From NCBI RefSeq assembly GCF_035818675.1, contig NZ_JAYKZZ010000020.1, positions 62,001 to 126,000 of the forward strand: 64,000 bases of DNA. Direction: 5' to 3'. Below the pieces are notes generated by a model. The model was not told where the DNA came from. It was given only the letters and a program-made list of their open reading frames with translations, and made no database searches. Of the stretch, positions 7,306 to 16,319 are shown in pieces. The DNA is from Parapedobacter flavus (GTDB lineage Bacteria; Bacteroidota; Bacteroidia; Sphingobacteriales; Sphingobacteriaceae). The number at the start of each line of letters is the position of its first letter. Position 1 is the stretch's first letter. The translations under genes and the position numbers were made by a program.

Positions 7306-8142
7306 TCAGCAAGAACAAACTTTAAAGACCATACGACCACGGCTGGGGTCCTCATGACGTTCGGTAATTGCTATGGTGCCTTTTTCACCCAGACAGTTTA
7401 ATCGATGAAATAGAAAAACATCACCGATTCCAGATAAACCATAAGTATTCCAGATAGTTGTTAATGCTTGGGCAACGATCAATGCCGAGCTTTTAGGTTC
7501 ACGGGTACATTTTTCCAAAAGAAATGTATCGAAAAACCGATGGTTACCGGTTAAGATATTGTTCGATTTGTCAAAAATGTGAATGGTGGCATGGTCAGCT
7601 AGCAACCGTTCCCACAAAGACTCCCAATAAGCCCGATGCTGTGTGTTAAGTTCGTAAAAGTGCTTGGCTACATCGGGTAAGTCGGCGGGGTTCATTAAAT
7701 ATAATGTAGTTGGATTGATTGCCTCTCCGCGGATATTTCTTACATGGACATTATGAAAGTCGGGTTTGAAAATGGATATTTGGATGTTCCGTAGGTAATG
7801 AAGCAACCGTGCTGTTGCGATTTTCTCGTTGCCATCTTCGCCAAACCAAAGATAGATCGCCTCATATCGCGGTATATCGATAGATAACTTTTTAATACGG
7901 TTGCGGTCTTCCTCTAAAAAATCGATGTGGCTTTCGCTCCCATGTGGCCCGTACACGTTTTTAATCCACCACAACCGCCTGTTTTCGGTCCCCCGGTCGT
8001 CATCAACATCGAAAAGTGGTCCTAAGCACAGCGAATCATTCAATACCAGTACATCTTCTGCCTCGGGATTTATCAGTCCACTCTGCAATAAAATGGTGTT
8101 GCTGGTGTGCCCAAACACAAGATGAATATTTCTTTTATCCAT
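7306..8142 (-). CDS. DUF1835 / DUF3658 domain protein
   Basis: This 278-residue protein opens with NIHLVFGHTSNTILLQSGL and LVLNDSLCLGPL, the signature of DUF1835. The C-terminal third (from about 190, SSALIVAQALTTIWNTYGLSGIGDVFLFHRL) corresponds to the DUF3658 region usually found with it. No signal or membrane helix is visible, so it is cytosolic. The biochemical role of the family is unknown. The gene stands alone, convergent with the sirtuin gene. Confidence 0.85.
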   Translation of the reverse strand: MDKRNIHLVFGHTSNTILLQSGLINPEAEDVLVLNDSLCLGPLFDVDDDRGTENRRLWWIKNVYGPHGSESHIDFLEEDRNRIKKLSIDIPRYEAIYLWFGEDGNEKIATARLLHYLRNIQISIFKPDFHNVHVRNIRGEAINPTTLYLMNPADLPDVAKHFYELNTQHRAYWESLWERLLADHATIHIFDKSNNILTGNHRFFDTFLLEKCTREPKSSALIVAQALTTIWNTYGLSGIGDVFLFHRLNCLGEKGTIAITERHEDPSRGRMVFKVCSC

Positions 8143-8248
8143 AACTACGCTAATATAATACCTTTCTATCTAGATTGACGCTCCGTATTGATAATTGTAG
8201 CTTGACATAAAGAGGGGATTTCTTCGCCCTTTGTTCGCCCGTTATGCG

Positions 8249-8533
8249 TGCGGGATGTAAGCTGTATACGTGCTGTATGTTACCTTTTCGCGCATACGCC
8301 CCGCATACCGCTTACATCCCGCAGGCATTATGTTGGGAGATAAGACGAAGTTGGTCTTATCCTGAGACGGCGTTCTTAACTGGGTTAAGGGAATGCTGCT
8401 ACAAAAGTCCGACATTAGCGGTATGACCATGGCATAAGCGAAATGAGTTGCCACCTCTACCCTGTAGAAATGAGGGGATCATAGCCACTAATGTAGGTAA
8501 TGTAGTCTGGTTCGCTATCCGTCAAACAGACTA
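8249..8533. other. Hairpin-rich non-coding region (candidate structured RNA or small mobile hairpin element)
   Basis: Four inverted repeats follow one another: 14-bp perfect arms TGCGGGATGTAAGC at 8249-8262 and 8310-8323 (extending imperfectly to about 29 bp); GATAAGAC/GTCTTATC at 8339-8361; CTTAAC/GTTAAG at 8375-8389; and TAGTCTG/CAGACTA at 8503-8533. The space between 8143 and 8717 holds no convincing protein gene. The density of perfect arms is far above the neighbouring sequence. Strand and function are unknown. Confidence 0.5.
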
Positions 8534-8717
8534 AATGGTATTTCGAAGGAACCTGGGACGAAAAGATTCGGCGATAGCGTATAGAGACGGCATCTGCACA
8601 CCTCTTTTTACAAAGTAAGTTCCCGTTGGATATGGCCGGGGACGGTGATGGAGGGTTGTATCGGCTCCCGCGGCGAATATTCCGCTCAGCGAATCGCTAC
8701 GCGCCAGCTGCCGCCGT

Positions 8718-8909
8718 ATGAAACGGTTTACCACGAGAGATATGCTGCTCCGGCTGATGATGATTGGGTTGGTTTCGTTTTTCACCTACGGGATAACCTT
8801 TACGGCGGCGAAATACGGGCTGTTCAGCGTGATTTGCGCGGGGTACCTAATTCAGTTGATTGTGCACAGAGAAGCGTGTGGGGCTGCCGGTTGCGGCGAT
8901 TGCATCTAA
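8718..8909 (+). CDS. Possible small two-helix membrane protein
   Basis: The 63 residues (MKRFTTRDMLLRLMMIGLVS...) contain two hydrophobic stretches, about 10-30 and 34-48, and a Cys-rich tail (CGAAGCGDCI). The family is not recognised. Support comes only from the plausible membrane topology and from being an ATG-initiated frame in an otherwise empty gap, so it may be spurious. Confidence 0.35.
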   Translation: MKRFTTRDMLLRLMMIGLVSFFTYGITFTAAKYGLFSVICAGYLIQLIVHREACGAAGCGDCI

Positions 8910-8994
8910 CCATCCGCGCACTGGGTGAAACCAGGTGAAGGTTTTTTTGCCTATTTTAAGCGGTGCTCATGAGTGCACTACATTCGGTTTTCAG

Positions 8995-9002
8995 TACTTT
9001 TG
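8995..9002 (+). promoter_or_regulatory. -7 promoter box before the SRPBCC gene
   Basis: TACTTTTG matches the Bacteroidota TAnnTTTG box, 20 bases upstream of the ATG at 9023. No strong -33 box is seen. Confidence 0.45.
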
Positions 9003-9022
9003 CTTCAGTAAAGCAAAAAAGC

Positions 9023-9400
9023 ATGAGGGACTTCAAAGCTTATTTCATTATTCCCGCCGAACCCGAGGAAGTGTACCTGGCGCTGACCACAGAAATAACC
9101 ATCAACCTGTGGACCGGCGAGGAAGCCACCATGGTTGCGGAACCGGATACGGAATTCTCCTTGTGGAGTGGTGCCATCGTAGGGAAGAACCTATCTTTCG
9201 TAAAGGATAAGGAAATCGTACAGCAGTGGTACTTCGGTGAAGACACGGAATCTATTGCCACCATCCGGCTGCATCCGCATAAGCGCGGTACGTCCATGGA
9301 GGTGCGGCAATCGGGTATCCCCGATGAGGCGTATGACGACATTGCCGACGGCTGGAACAACACTTACGCCGCGGCGCTGATTGATTTCTACCGCGAATAA
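9023..9400 (+). CDS. SRPBCC (START-like/AHSA1) domain protein
   Basis: The start at 9023 gives 125 residues (MRDFKAYFIIPAEPEEVYLAL...). It is a single AHSA1-like fold with the typical PAEPEEVYLALT opening, a central FSLWSGAIVGKNL beta-hairpin and the C-terminal helix YDDIADGWNNTYAAALIDFY. An upstream in-frame ATG at 8963 would add 20 residues that overlap the promoter box and is less likely. It is cytosolic, and ligand and role are unknown. Its 3' end overlaps the convergent crcB gene by 13 bases. Confidence 0.85.
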   Translation: MRDFKAYFIIPAEPEEVYLALTTEITINLWTGEEATMVAEPDTEFSLWSGAIVGKNLSFVKDKEIVQQWYFGEDTESIATIRLHPHKRGTSMEVRQSGIPDEAYDDIADGWNNTYAAALIDFYRE

Positions 9401-9777
9401 ACCGCTTGGCTCGCCAACATGCCCAACCATACGAGTGCGATACCCAGCACTACACTCAACACTGTATAGCCGATGGCCATAATTAGCTGCTGGTTTTCAA
9501 TGAGCACCATGTTTTCGCTCGCAAAGGTGGAAAAGGTAGTATAACCGCCGCAAAAACCGGTAATGAGCAGAAATCGCATGGTGTTGTCGCTGTACGGTGG
9601 CTGTGCGAAGATACCGGCCAAGATACCGATCAGGAAACAGCCCGAAAGGTTAACCACCAGGGTAGGCAAGGGGAAGCCACCTTGTACGAATCTACTCGTA
9701 GCCACCGATACCAGAAACCGGAGCATACTGCCGATGCCGCCACCGATACCTACCAATAAAAGTTGTTTAATCATCAC
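9388..9777 (-). CDS. crcB: Fluoride ion channel CrcB/Fluc
   Basis: This 129-residue protein has four membrane helices: GGGIGSMLRF at the start, conserved VNLSGCFLIGIL in helix 2, and the helix 3 break GFCGGYTTFSTFA, all diagnostic of Fluc channels. The protein works as an antiparallel dual-topology dimer exporting fluoride. A single crcB gene is present. It has its own promoter at 9829-9858. I looked for a fluoride riboswitch in the leader and could not fit one. Confidence 0.95.
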   Translation of the reverse strand: MMIKQLLLVGIGGGIGSMLRFLVSVATSRFVQGGFPLPTLVVNLSGCFLIGILAGIFAQPPYSDNTMRFLLITGFCGGYTTFSTFASENMVLIENQQLIMAIGYTVLSVVLGIALVWLGMLASQAVYSR

Positions 9778-9828
9778 TGTTTTTTATAACCATCTGCCCA
9801 AGGGATCGGCTGCCATCTGCTAGCAACG

Positions 9829-9858
9829 CAAAGGTAATTAAAATAGTGGGCTTCAAAA
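9829..9858 (-). promoter_or_regulatory. crcB promoter
   Basis: The minus strand reads TTTTG (9854-9858), a 17-nt spacer, and TACCTTTG (9829-9836), a good match to the Bacteroidota promoter consensus. A leader of about 50 bases precedes the ATG. Confidence 0.65.
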
Positions 9859-9949
9859 TGCAATTGGCAAAATACACTATTTTAGGTATTGTGTATCAGT
9901 GGGATACGTGCTAGCTTTGGATAAGCAAAACCAAAAGACGACCGCGTTG

Positions 9950-9981
9950 TTTGTACTAACGATAAGGAATAGGTAAGTTTG
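9950..9981 (+). promoter_or_regulatory. Promoter of the DUF2892 gene
   Basis: TTTG (9950-9953), a 20-nt spacer, then TAAGTTTG (9974-9981), 18 bases before the ATG at 10000. Confidence 0.6.
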
Positions 9982-9999
9982 TCTAAGAGACTGAATGAT

Positions 10000-10287
10000 A
10001 TGGACACCAAGACCAAAGAAATATTGGAAGATGTGAAATACCGGCTCCAAGAAGCCAACGACAATGCGAATATTGCCAATTCGGAGCGGTTGTTGTCCGT
10101 GGCAGCGGGCGCTTTTGTGTTATACACGGGCATTACGCGCATGTTCAGGACACCACTTTCCTCGTTGGCAGAAGTAGCTGTTGGCGGCGCATTGATACTA
10201 CGTGGCGCCACGGGCTATTGCCCGGTGAAGGATTCGGTGTGTTGCAATCGGCGCGCCGAGGGGGTGGAGCATATTGTAGCAGAGTAA
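10000..10287 (+). CDS. DUF2892 (YgaP transmembrane-like) protein
   Basis: With ATG at 10000 the product has 95 residues. An N-terminal charged helix is followed by SERLLSVAAGAFVLYTGITR and a second helix (LAEVAVGGALILRG), ending in the ATGYCPV motif. This pattern (SvaaG...lllrGatGyCP) is that of DUF2892 inner-membrane proteins, some of which are fused to rhodanese domains. The conserved Cys of GYCP is present, plus CC further on. The gene precedes the polysaccharide locus by 50 bases but has its own promoter and is probably not part of it. Confidence 0.75.
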   Translation: MDTKTKEILEDVKYRLQEANDNANIANSERLLSVAAGAFVLYTGITRMFRTPLSSLAEVAVGGALILRGATGYCPVKDSVCCNRRAEGVEHIVAE

Positions 10288-10336
10288 CTGCTCGTTTTGG
10301 CCGGCCGGCATTTTTTTCGATATTGGTTGGCTGAAT

Positions 10337-11911
10337 ATGGACTCCAATAGCTCAGCACTGCCTGAAGGCACAACGGACCAATTGAGCGGTACTAAGCGTG
10401 TGTTTTCTGGATCCCTGTGGGGGGTGTTGGCCAAAATAGTCGACGCGCTCGCCAAATTCGTTACCATTCCGCTGCTGGTCGGTTTTTATGGGAAAGCCGA
10501 CTACGGATTAATTGCACTCGCTTTTTCGCTTAATGCTTACCTGCGCTTGATGGACTTGGGGTTCAACGTGGGAGCCGTGCGGTTTTTTTCGATGTGGACG
10601 GCGGACAGCAATTGGGAAAAAATAAGCCGGGTATCCCGTTCCAGTATTGTTTTTTATGGTGCCATAGGACTTATCAACGCCGTTATATTTCTGGTGATGT
10701 CTGTTCACGGGCAGCAGCTGTTCAACCTTGCCGATACGCAGTTGCCATTGTACCGGCAGATGATGTACGTGTTGGCACTTTCAACGGTGCTGAGCTGGCT
10801 TTCGGGCGTGGCGGTCCAGTTGTTGAGCGCCAAGGAAGAACTGGGTTTCGTAAACCGGATTACCGCTGTTAGCAGCGTCGTGAATTTCGTGGTCGCTTTG
10901 TTAGCCATCCAGTTGCACGTTACCTTGATTACCTATTTTATCGGCTATACGCTCGCTACCCTCATGCCCATCCCGTTTTATTTCTGGCGGTTAAAGGTCT
11001 TTCCAGTACCGCGGAATTCGCTATTGGCCCCCCGCTGGGATGGGGCTGCATTCCGAGAAATATTGATGTATAGCCTAGCGATTTTCGCGATGGGATTGTT
11101 TCAGCTGACGGCAAATAACCTCCGGCCGCTGCTGCTCGGCAAGTTTGCCGGCGGCATCGAAGTGCTTACCGATTACCGTGTTATCCAAACCATTGCGATG
11201 TTGATTGTGGCGTTCGGGGGTGTTTTTATGCAGGTGCTGCTACCGTCGGCATCAAAAGCCTACGCCACCGGCGACCATCAACGGATGGAACGTATGGTAT
11301 TTAAAGCGACCGCGTACATCTCCATTTTTTTAAGCTTCATGGTATTCGTGTTGATCTTGAATGCAGATGAAATTTTGCTACTGTATATGGGTAACGCGTA
11401 TAGCGGCCTGACGTTTTGGTTGTCCATATGGTTGCTCACGGTGTTGCTTTCCATGCACAACACCCCGGTGGCCAGCCTTGTCCTTTCCACGGGTAAAACA
11501 CGTGCCCTTGTTTATTCGTCGGCCGTGGCCTGTATCGTTTCACTGCCCATCACGGTCATCTTTGCACCCCGCCTCCAGGTAGGTGCGGCGGTGTTGGGGT
11601 ACTTGGTTTATATGGTGCTCCAAATAGGCTTCTTTTACCTCTATTACATCCCTAAGGTGCTCCATTTGGATGGGTTCCGTTTATTTAGCCGAGCCTTCCT
11701 ACCGGCGGCAATTGGGGGTGTGGTCGCACTGGCGGCTGGGCATTATGCATCGGGGTGGCTACCCCAACGCGGCGTATATGGCACGGTTATCGTCAGTACG
11801 GCTATCTTTGGGTTGGTTTATGGTACGTATCTACGGTTATTTGTGCTCAAATCCGTAGCGATTCGTGAACTGAAGGAAACACTCATCGGGAAAGGAAAAA
11901 GGGATGCCTGA
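10337..11911 (+). CDS. Oligosaccharide flippase (Wzx-like, MOP superfamily)
   Basis: This 524-residue integral membrane protein has about 12-14 hydrophobic helices. The N-terminus (GTKRVFSGSLWGVLAKIVDA, then PLLVGFYGKADYGLIALAFS) is typical of polysaccharide-biosynthesis MOP exporters. It would flip the undecaprenyl-linked repeat unit across the inner membrane. It is the first gene of the exopolysaccharide locus, and its stop overlaps the next glycosyltransferase by 8 bases. Confidence 0.9.
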   Translation: MDSNSSALPEGTTDQLSGTKRVFSGSLWGVLAKIVDALAKFVTIPLLVGFYGKADYGLIALAFSLNAYLRLMDLGFNVGAVRFFSMWTADSNWEKISRVSRSSIVFYGAIGLINAVIFLVMSVHGQQLFNLADTQLPLYRQMMYVLALSTVLSWLSGVAVQLLSAKEELGFVNRITAVSSVVNFVVALLAIQLHVTLITYFIGYTLATLMPIPFYFWRLKVFPVPRNSLLAPRWDGAAFREILMYSLAIFAMGLFQLTANNLRPLLLGKFAGGIEVLTDYRVIQTIAMLIVAFGGVFMQVLLPSASKAYATGDHQRMERMVFKATAYISIFLSFMVFVLILNADEILLLYMGNAYSGLTFWLSIWLLTVLLSMHNTPVASLVLSTGKTRALVYSSAVACIVSLPITVIFAPRLQVGAAVLGYLVYMVLQIGFFYLYYIPKVLHLDGFRLFSRAFLPAAIGGVVALAAGHYASGWLPQRGVYGTVIVSTAIFGLVYGTYLRLFVLKSVAIRELKETLIGKGKRDA

Positions 11912-12845
11912 ATTTTCGATTTGTATACCGGCATACAAAAGCCGTTTTCTAGCGGAGTGCATAGCGAGCATTCTGCGACAGTCGTATGTAGATTTCGAGG
12001 TGATTGTACTCAACGATTGTTCACCCGAGCCGGTGGAAGAAATTGTGCGCTCCTTTTCAGATACCCGTATCCGGTACTATGAGAATGAAAGCAACGTGGG
12101 GCCATTGCGCCTCACGGACAACTGGAATAGGTGCGTGGCACTCGCAGAGGGAGCGTATGTGGTAATCATGGGCGACGACGACCGGTTGGAGCGCGATTAT
12201 CTCGAAGAGTTTATGACCTTGATGACTCATTATCCCGGCCTAGACGTGTATCATTGCCGGAGCCTCATTATCGACGACAGCGGTGATGCCATCCGGCTAA
12301 CGCCTGCCGGTCCGTCATTCGAGCGGGTTTGCGACCATATTTGGCACCGATTGAACCAATGGCGGTCGCAGTACATTTCCGATTTCGTTTACCGAAGGGA
12401 AGCGCTTAGCAGGGAAGGGGGGTGCTATGCATTGCCCCTGGCGTGGGGGTCTGACGACATCACGGCCTACAAGGCATGCGCCGGAAAAGGCATGGCCCAT
12501 ACCAACAGGCCGGTATTCAATTATCGCCACCATAACCTTTCAATCACGTCGACCGGCAATGATCTCGAAAAGATGCGAGCCAATGTGTTATATGCGGTGT
12601 GGTTGCGTGGCTTTTTGGCAGACCACATCCCCCACGAAGCCGAAGAGGTGGTTTACCGTAATTTGCTTGAACAACAAGATAGGCTTATGCAGCAACGGAA
12701 GCAATTTACCATGGCCCTTTCCATGCGCCGCCACCGTGCGCGTCGGTTTTGGATGTGGTACAAACACCGGAAAGAATTTGGTCTCCGGCTCCATGACATT
12801 ATCCTAGCGGCTGTAAAAGCACAGGGGCTTGCGAAACGAATGTAG
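11904..12845 (+). CDS. Family 2 glycosyltransferase
   Basis: This 313-residue GT-A protein has the N-terminal FSICIPAYKSRFLAECIASI nucleotide-binding strand, VLNDCSPEP, and the metal-binding acidic motif in VVIMGDDDRLERDY at about 93. The C-terminal part is basic with aromatic residues, as in membrane-associated transferases. It acts on the cytosolic face in repeat-unit assembly. It overlaps the flippase gene by 8 bases and lies 12 bases before the next transferase. Sugar specificity cannot be read from sequence. Confidence 0.9.
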   Translation: MPEFSICIPAYKSRFLAECIASILRQSYVDFEVIVLNDCSPEPVEEIVRSFSDTRIRYYENESNVGPLRLTDNWNRCVALAEGAYVVIMGDDDRLERDYLEEFMTLMTHYPGLDVYHCRSLIIDDSGDAIRLTPAGPSFERVCDHIWHRLNQWRSQYISDFVYRREALSREGGCYALPLAWGSDDITAYKACAGKGMAHTNRPVFNYRHHNLSITSTGNDLEKMRANVLYAVWLRGFLADHIPHEAEEVVYRNLLEQQDRLMQQRKQFTMALSMRRHRARRFWMWYKHRKEFGLRLHDIILAAVKAQGLAKRM

Positions 12846-12857
12846 CACTGAAGGATC

Positions 12858-13943
12858 ATGGATATTATTTTCAATCCCCCCGCTAATGAAGAAAACCGGT
12901 ACATCCAGCTATTGGTAAACGAACTGCGGGCCAAGGGGTACCGCATACATCCCCTAGATACCATTTTTTCCAGTCGGAAGCATTTCCGGTCCATCAAATT
13001 GGTACACCTCAACTGGTTTGAAAACATCGATGATCGTGGTTTTTTCGTTGCGTTGCGCAGTTTCCTGCGGAAGCTGACCGTGCTTGCCGTCATCCGGTTG
13101 AGTGGGAAACCCTTGATTTGGACCCTCCACAACCGCGTGTCGCACGAAAAAGGCGCTGCGTTTTTCAGCCATACCCTTATCCGCCTGCTGGTACGCTGGT
13201 CGGACCGCATCATCATCCATTCGGGCCAGTCGGAGGCCGTGCTGGCAACGTATGGGGCACAAGTATCTGAACGGGTAATCCATCTGCCACACCCACATTT
13301 CATTGGTGCATATGGGGATACCGTTTCGGCCACCACACGCCAAGGCGATAACTTGGACCTCCTGTTTATCGGCATGGTGAAGCCCTATAAAAACCTGGAG
13401 CTGCTTATCGATGTGGTACGCAAATTCGGCCCGCACGTACGGCTTACCATCGCCGGCAAAGCCATCGACGAAAGCTACCAGCAAACGCTTGCGAGCCGAG
13501 CAGAAAATACCGGGAATGTGACGTTATTGCCCTACTTTATACCCGATGGTGAAATAGCCGGAATGCTTGGTGAGGCGGATGCGGTTGTATCGCCATATGA
13601 TTTGGCGAGCAGCCTCAATTCGGGCACCGTTATCTTGGCGTTTTCGTATAAGAAAACGGTCATATGCCCGGAAATCGGCACGATTTCGGGTCTAGGTAGC
13701 CGTATGGTGGATACCTTTTGTTATCGGTACGGTACCGATGAAGAACACCGAATGGCATTGACACAGCAAATTGAACAGGCGTTGGTGCGAAAGCGGGATG
13801 ATCCGGCGGCGTTGGACCAAATGGGCGAGCGTCTATATAAACACGTGGCGGCGGCACACGATCCGCACCGCATCGGGGATGAGTTGGATCGGATATATCA
13901 TTATTTCGTCGATAAGGATAATCCCAAAAGAGTGGACGGATGA
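12858..13943 (+). CDS. GT-B glycosyltransferase (GT4-like), divergent active-site motif
   Basis: This 361-residue protein has a GT-B layout: an N-terminal acceptor half (IIFNPPANEENRYIQLL, LIWTLHNRVSHE) and a C-terminal donor half starting at about 165 (DLLFIGMVKPYKNLELLIDV, VRLTIAGKAID). The usual Glu-x7-Glu of GT4 enzymes is not visible; the equivalent segment reads AVVSPYDLASSLNSGTVI, with Ser and Asn instead. This occurs in a subset of polysaccharide transferases. It overlaps the next gene by 4 bases (ATGA coupling). Confidence 0.85.
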   Translation: MDIIFNPPANEENRYIQLLVNELRAKGYRIHPLDTIFSSRKHFRSIKLVHLNWFENIDDRGFFVALRSFLRKLTVLAVIRLSGKPLIWTLHNRVSHEKGAAFFSHTLIRLLVRWSDRIIIHSGQSEAVLATYGAQVSERVIHLPHPHFIGAYGDTVSATTRQGDNLDLLFIGMVKPYKNLELLIDVVRKFGPHVRLTIAGKAIDESYQQTLASRAENTGNVTLLPYFIPDGEIAGMLGEADAVVSPYDLASSLNSGTVILAFSYKKTVICPEIGTISGLGSRMVDTFCYRYGTDEEHRMALTQQIEQALVRKRDDPAALDQMGERLYKHVAAAHDPHRIGDELDRIYHYFVDKDNPKRVDG

Positions 13944-15145
13944 AGATTTTATATATCCATGCGCTTTATGCGCCATACATAGCGGGGGGGGCGGAAATCT
14001 CACTGAAACTGTTGGTGGAGGGCATGCAGGCTATAGGGCATGAGGTTTCTGTATTGAGCCTGGTACCCAGTAAGGGACTGGGCAGCGATGTGGTGGACGG
14101 CGTAAAGGTATATCGCGCGGGGCTCAAAAACAACTATTGGCCGTTTACCAAAGAGCGCCCCGGCAAATTCCGCAGGTTGCGTTGGCACTTTCGCGATCGA
14201 TACAACCGGGCCATGACCACCTACGTGCGCGAAGTGCTTGCTGCCGAGCAGCCTACGGTCGTGTCGTGCCACAACCTCGTGGGGTGGTCCATTGCCGTAT
14301 GGGATGAGGTGCACCGTGCCGGTATCCCCATCGTGCAGGTGTTGCACGATATGTATCTACTCAGCCCGAACAGCACCCTTTTCAAGCAGGGATATACCCA
14401 TGCCCGCCAAGATACAATCAGCCGGTTGCTGCGGCGAAGACACCGTTGGGCGTCTGCCCGATTGTCTGCCGTGGTGGGTATCAGCCGCAGTATAATGGAC
14501 CGGTTTACCGAATACGGTTATTTTGAAAATGTACCCTGCTACGTGGTGCATAATGCACGCGACATCCCAGCGGCCGGACCGCCGCGCCATCGTAGCTCCG
14601 GCGACGGACTGACGGTTGGCTACATCGGTACGATATCTGCTACGAAGGGTGTGGAGTGGCTTATCAGCCAGTTTAAGGCAGCCCGTATCGACGGTCAGTT
14701 GCGTATTGCCGGAAAGGGGAAAGCGGAAGATATGCAGCGCGTTAAACAGCTGGCGGGTGCCGACAGCCGCATTGATTTCGTAGGCTACGTAGCTTCGGCA
14801 GATTTTTGCAAAACCGTCGACGTACTGGTTGTCCCTTCGCTTTGGGAAGAACCGCTGGGCATGGTGGCGGTAGAGGGCTTGGCAAACCATTTGCCGGTTG
14901 TGGTGAGCAACCGGGGCGGATTGAGGGAGACGGTTGTCGACGGCGAAAATGGTATGCATTGTGACCCCGATAAACCCGAGTCGCTCGGCCAAGCGCTGGT
15001 TACGCTATGGAAAGAAGTAGACGTCTATAACCGGATGGCCGCTGTGGCGCGGGACTCCGTCAGCGAATACCTCAGCGTGGAGCGTATGGTAAATGAATAT
15101 GAACATATACTAGGTACAGCGCTAGCAGATCATGCAGGTACTTAA
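13940..15145 (+). CDS. GT4-family glycosyltransferase
   Basis: This 401-residue GT-B enzyme has the N-terminal loop APYIAGGAEISLKLLVEGM (the G-G-A-E glycine loop of GT4). The donor domain has VGYIGTISATKGVEWLI, FVGYV and the catalytic E-x7-E (EEPLGMVAVEGLANHLPVVV), followed by GGLRETVVDGENG. It transfers a nucleotide-activated sugar with retention of configuration. Start and stop overlap the neighbouring genes, so it is tightly coupled within the operon. Confidence 0.92.
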   Translation: MKILYIHALYAPYIAGGAEISLKLLVEGMQAIGHEVSVLSLVPSKGLGSDVVDGVKVYRAGLKNNYWPFTKERPGKFRRLRWHFRDRYNRAMTTYVREVLAAEQPTVVSCHNLVGWSIAVWDEVHRAGIPIVQVLHDMYLLSPNSTLFKQGYTHARQDTISRLLRRRHRWASARLSAVVGISRSIMDRFTEYGYFENVPCYVVHNARDIPAAGPPRHRSSGDGLTVGYIGTISATKGVEWLISQFKAARIDGQLRIAGKGKAEDMQRVKQLAGADSRIDFVGYVASADFCKTVDVLVVPSLWEEPLGMVAVEGLANHLPVVVSNRGGLRETVVDGENGMHCDPDKPESLGQALVTLWKEVDVYNRMAAVARDSVSEYLSVERMVNEYEHILGTALADHAGT

Positions 15146-16319
15146 GAAAATAGCGAGGGGGCGGCCCATGCTGTGCGAGCTTTTGTTTTGTGTCGCGCTG
15201 CTGTCCGTTTTCCTACCGGTGAAGATCTATCCGCTGGTGTTTCTGGTGGCCACCCTCTTTTTTGCGCTTGCTACGCAGGTTTGGCTGCAGCATCGATGGT
15301 CGATGGCCCTTGCGGTATTTGCGGGGTACGCCATTGCGGTATTCCTCATGGGCCTGCCCGCCGAGCGGTGGCAGTTAACCAATTTCGCTAAATTGGTGGT
15401 CAACTTCACGTTTATGTATGTGGCCGTGGCATGGTTGGCACAACGGCAGAACGAACGCTTAGTGGGATGGGTAGATATCACCCTGCACATCGCGCTGGCA
15501 CTGACGCTGTTGCAATTGCTGGCCTATCACCAGGCAGTCGATTTCCGATGGGTGGGTGGCGCCGCCACTTCGGCACAGGGCAGTGCATTATATCAGTCGG
15601 GATATTATTTTTGGGGATTGGACGACAAGAATATGTTCGGTGCCCGCATTGCCCTGCTGGGTTTTGTTTATGTGCTGCTGCCAACGGTGAGACAGCATGC
15701 CATCATATGGTGGCGCATTGTCTTGGTATTGCTGTTGGCCTGGCTGTCGCTATCGCGCACACCCGTAGTCGCACTCTTCATGGGCATCGGCTGCTTGGTA
15801 TGGCTGGCGGCGACCGTACGGTGGCGTGTAGTGCTCGGGGTTATCGTGGCGTTGGCATTTCCGGTAGTCGCACAGCGGGTCATCCGGGTGGAGAACATCA
15901 CTGCTTCCAACGATGGAATGGGGGTGCGGCTAACCTACTGGAAGGCATTTCTCGAACATTTTTCCACCATTTCGCCGTTGGGGAATGGGTTTCTGAGCGG
16001 GGGCGATTTCCTCGGGAGGTATGCGGATTTTTACCACGGCGAGCCCCATATCCACAATACGTTCTTGAGCGCTTATCTCGACTTCGGTGTGGTCGGCATT
16101 GTTTCTTACGTGTTGTTTCTCTATTATTATTTCCGGTTTTGTATGCGGATGCATGCCGACCGGTTATTCTGGTGGGTGGCCTTTATACCGCTGCTGGCCA
16201 TCATGATGATCCTGTATTCAGGATACGACAATGATATCGTGCTTTATCTGGTGTTGATCTTTCTCCTCGGGAGCGCGGGACCGGTACCGGTGAAGCAATT
16301 AAAAGGGAGGGTCGCCTGA
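15132..16319 (+). CDS. O-antigen/exopolysaccharide polymerase (Wzy/O-ligase family)
   Basis: This 395-residue protein has about ten to twelve hydrophobic helices. A periplasmic loop between about 280 and 320 (GNGFLSGGDFLGRYADFYHG, EPHIHNTFLSAYLDFG) contains the H-x-x-N/S-like motif of the Wzy_C/O-antigen ligase family. It would polymerise or ligate the lipid-linked repeat units in the periplasm. It overlaps the preceding gene by 14 bases and abuts the next (shared base at 16319). Confidence 0.88.
   Translation: MQVLKKIARGRPMLCELLFCVALLSVFLPVKIYPLVFLVATLFFALATQVWLQHRWSMALAVFAGYAIAVFLMGLPAERWQLTNFAKLVVNFTFMYVAVAWLAQRQNERLVGWVDITLHIALALTLLQLLAYHQAVDFRWVGGAATSAQGSALYQSGYYFWGLDDKNMFGARIALLGFVYVLLPTVRQHAIIWWRIVLVLLLAWLSLSRTPVVALFMGIGCLVWLAATVRWRVVLGVIVALAFPVVAQRVIRVENITASNDGMGVRLTYWKAFLEHFSTISPLGNGFLSGGDFLGRYADFYHGEPHIHNTFLSAYLDFGVVGIVSYVLFLYYYFRFCMRMHADRLFWWVAFIPLLAIMMILYSGYDNDIVLYLVLIFLLGSAGPVPVKQLKGRVA

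Noticed and set aside
8645..8938. A 97-residue plus-strand frame
   Set aside because: It has no recognisable domain or membrane helix; the overlapping 63-residue frame has a better topology, and even that one is weak.
9778..9840. Possible fluoride riboswitch before crcB
   Set aside because: CAGATGG-like words occur twice, but the paired stems and conserved AAC/GCC and GATG/CTAC elements of the aptamer could not be laid out.
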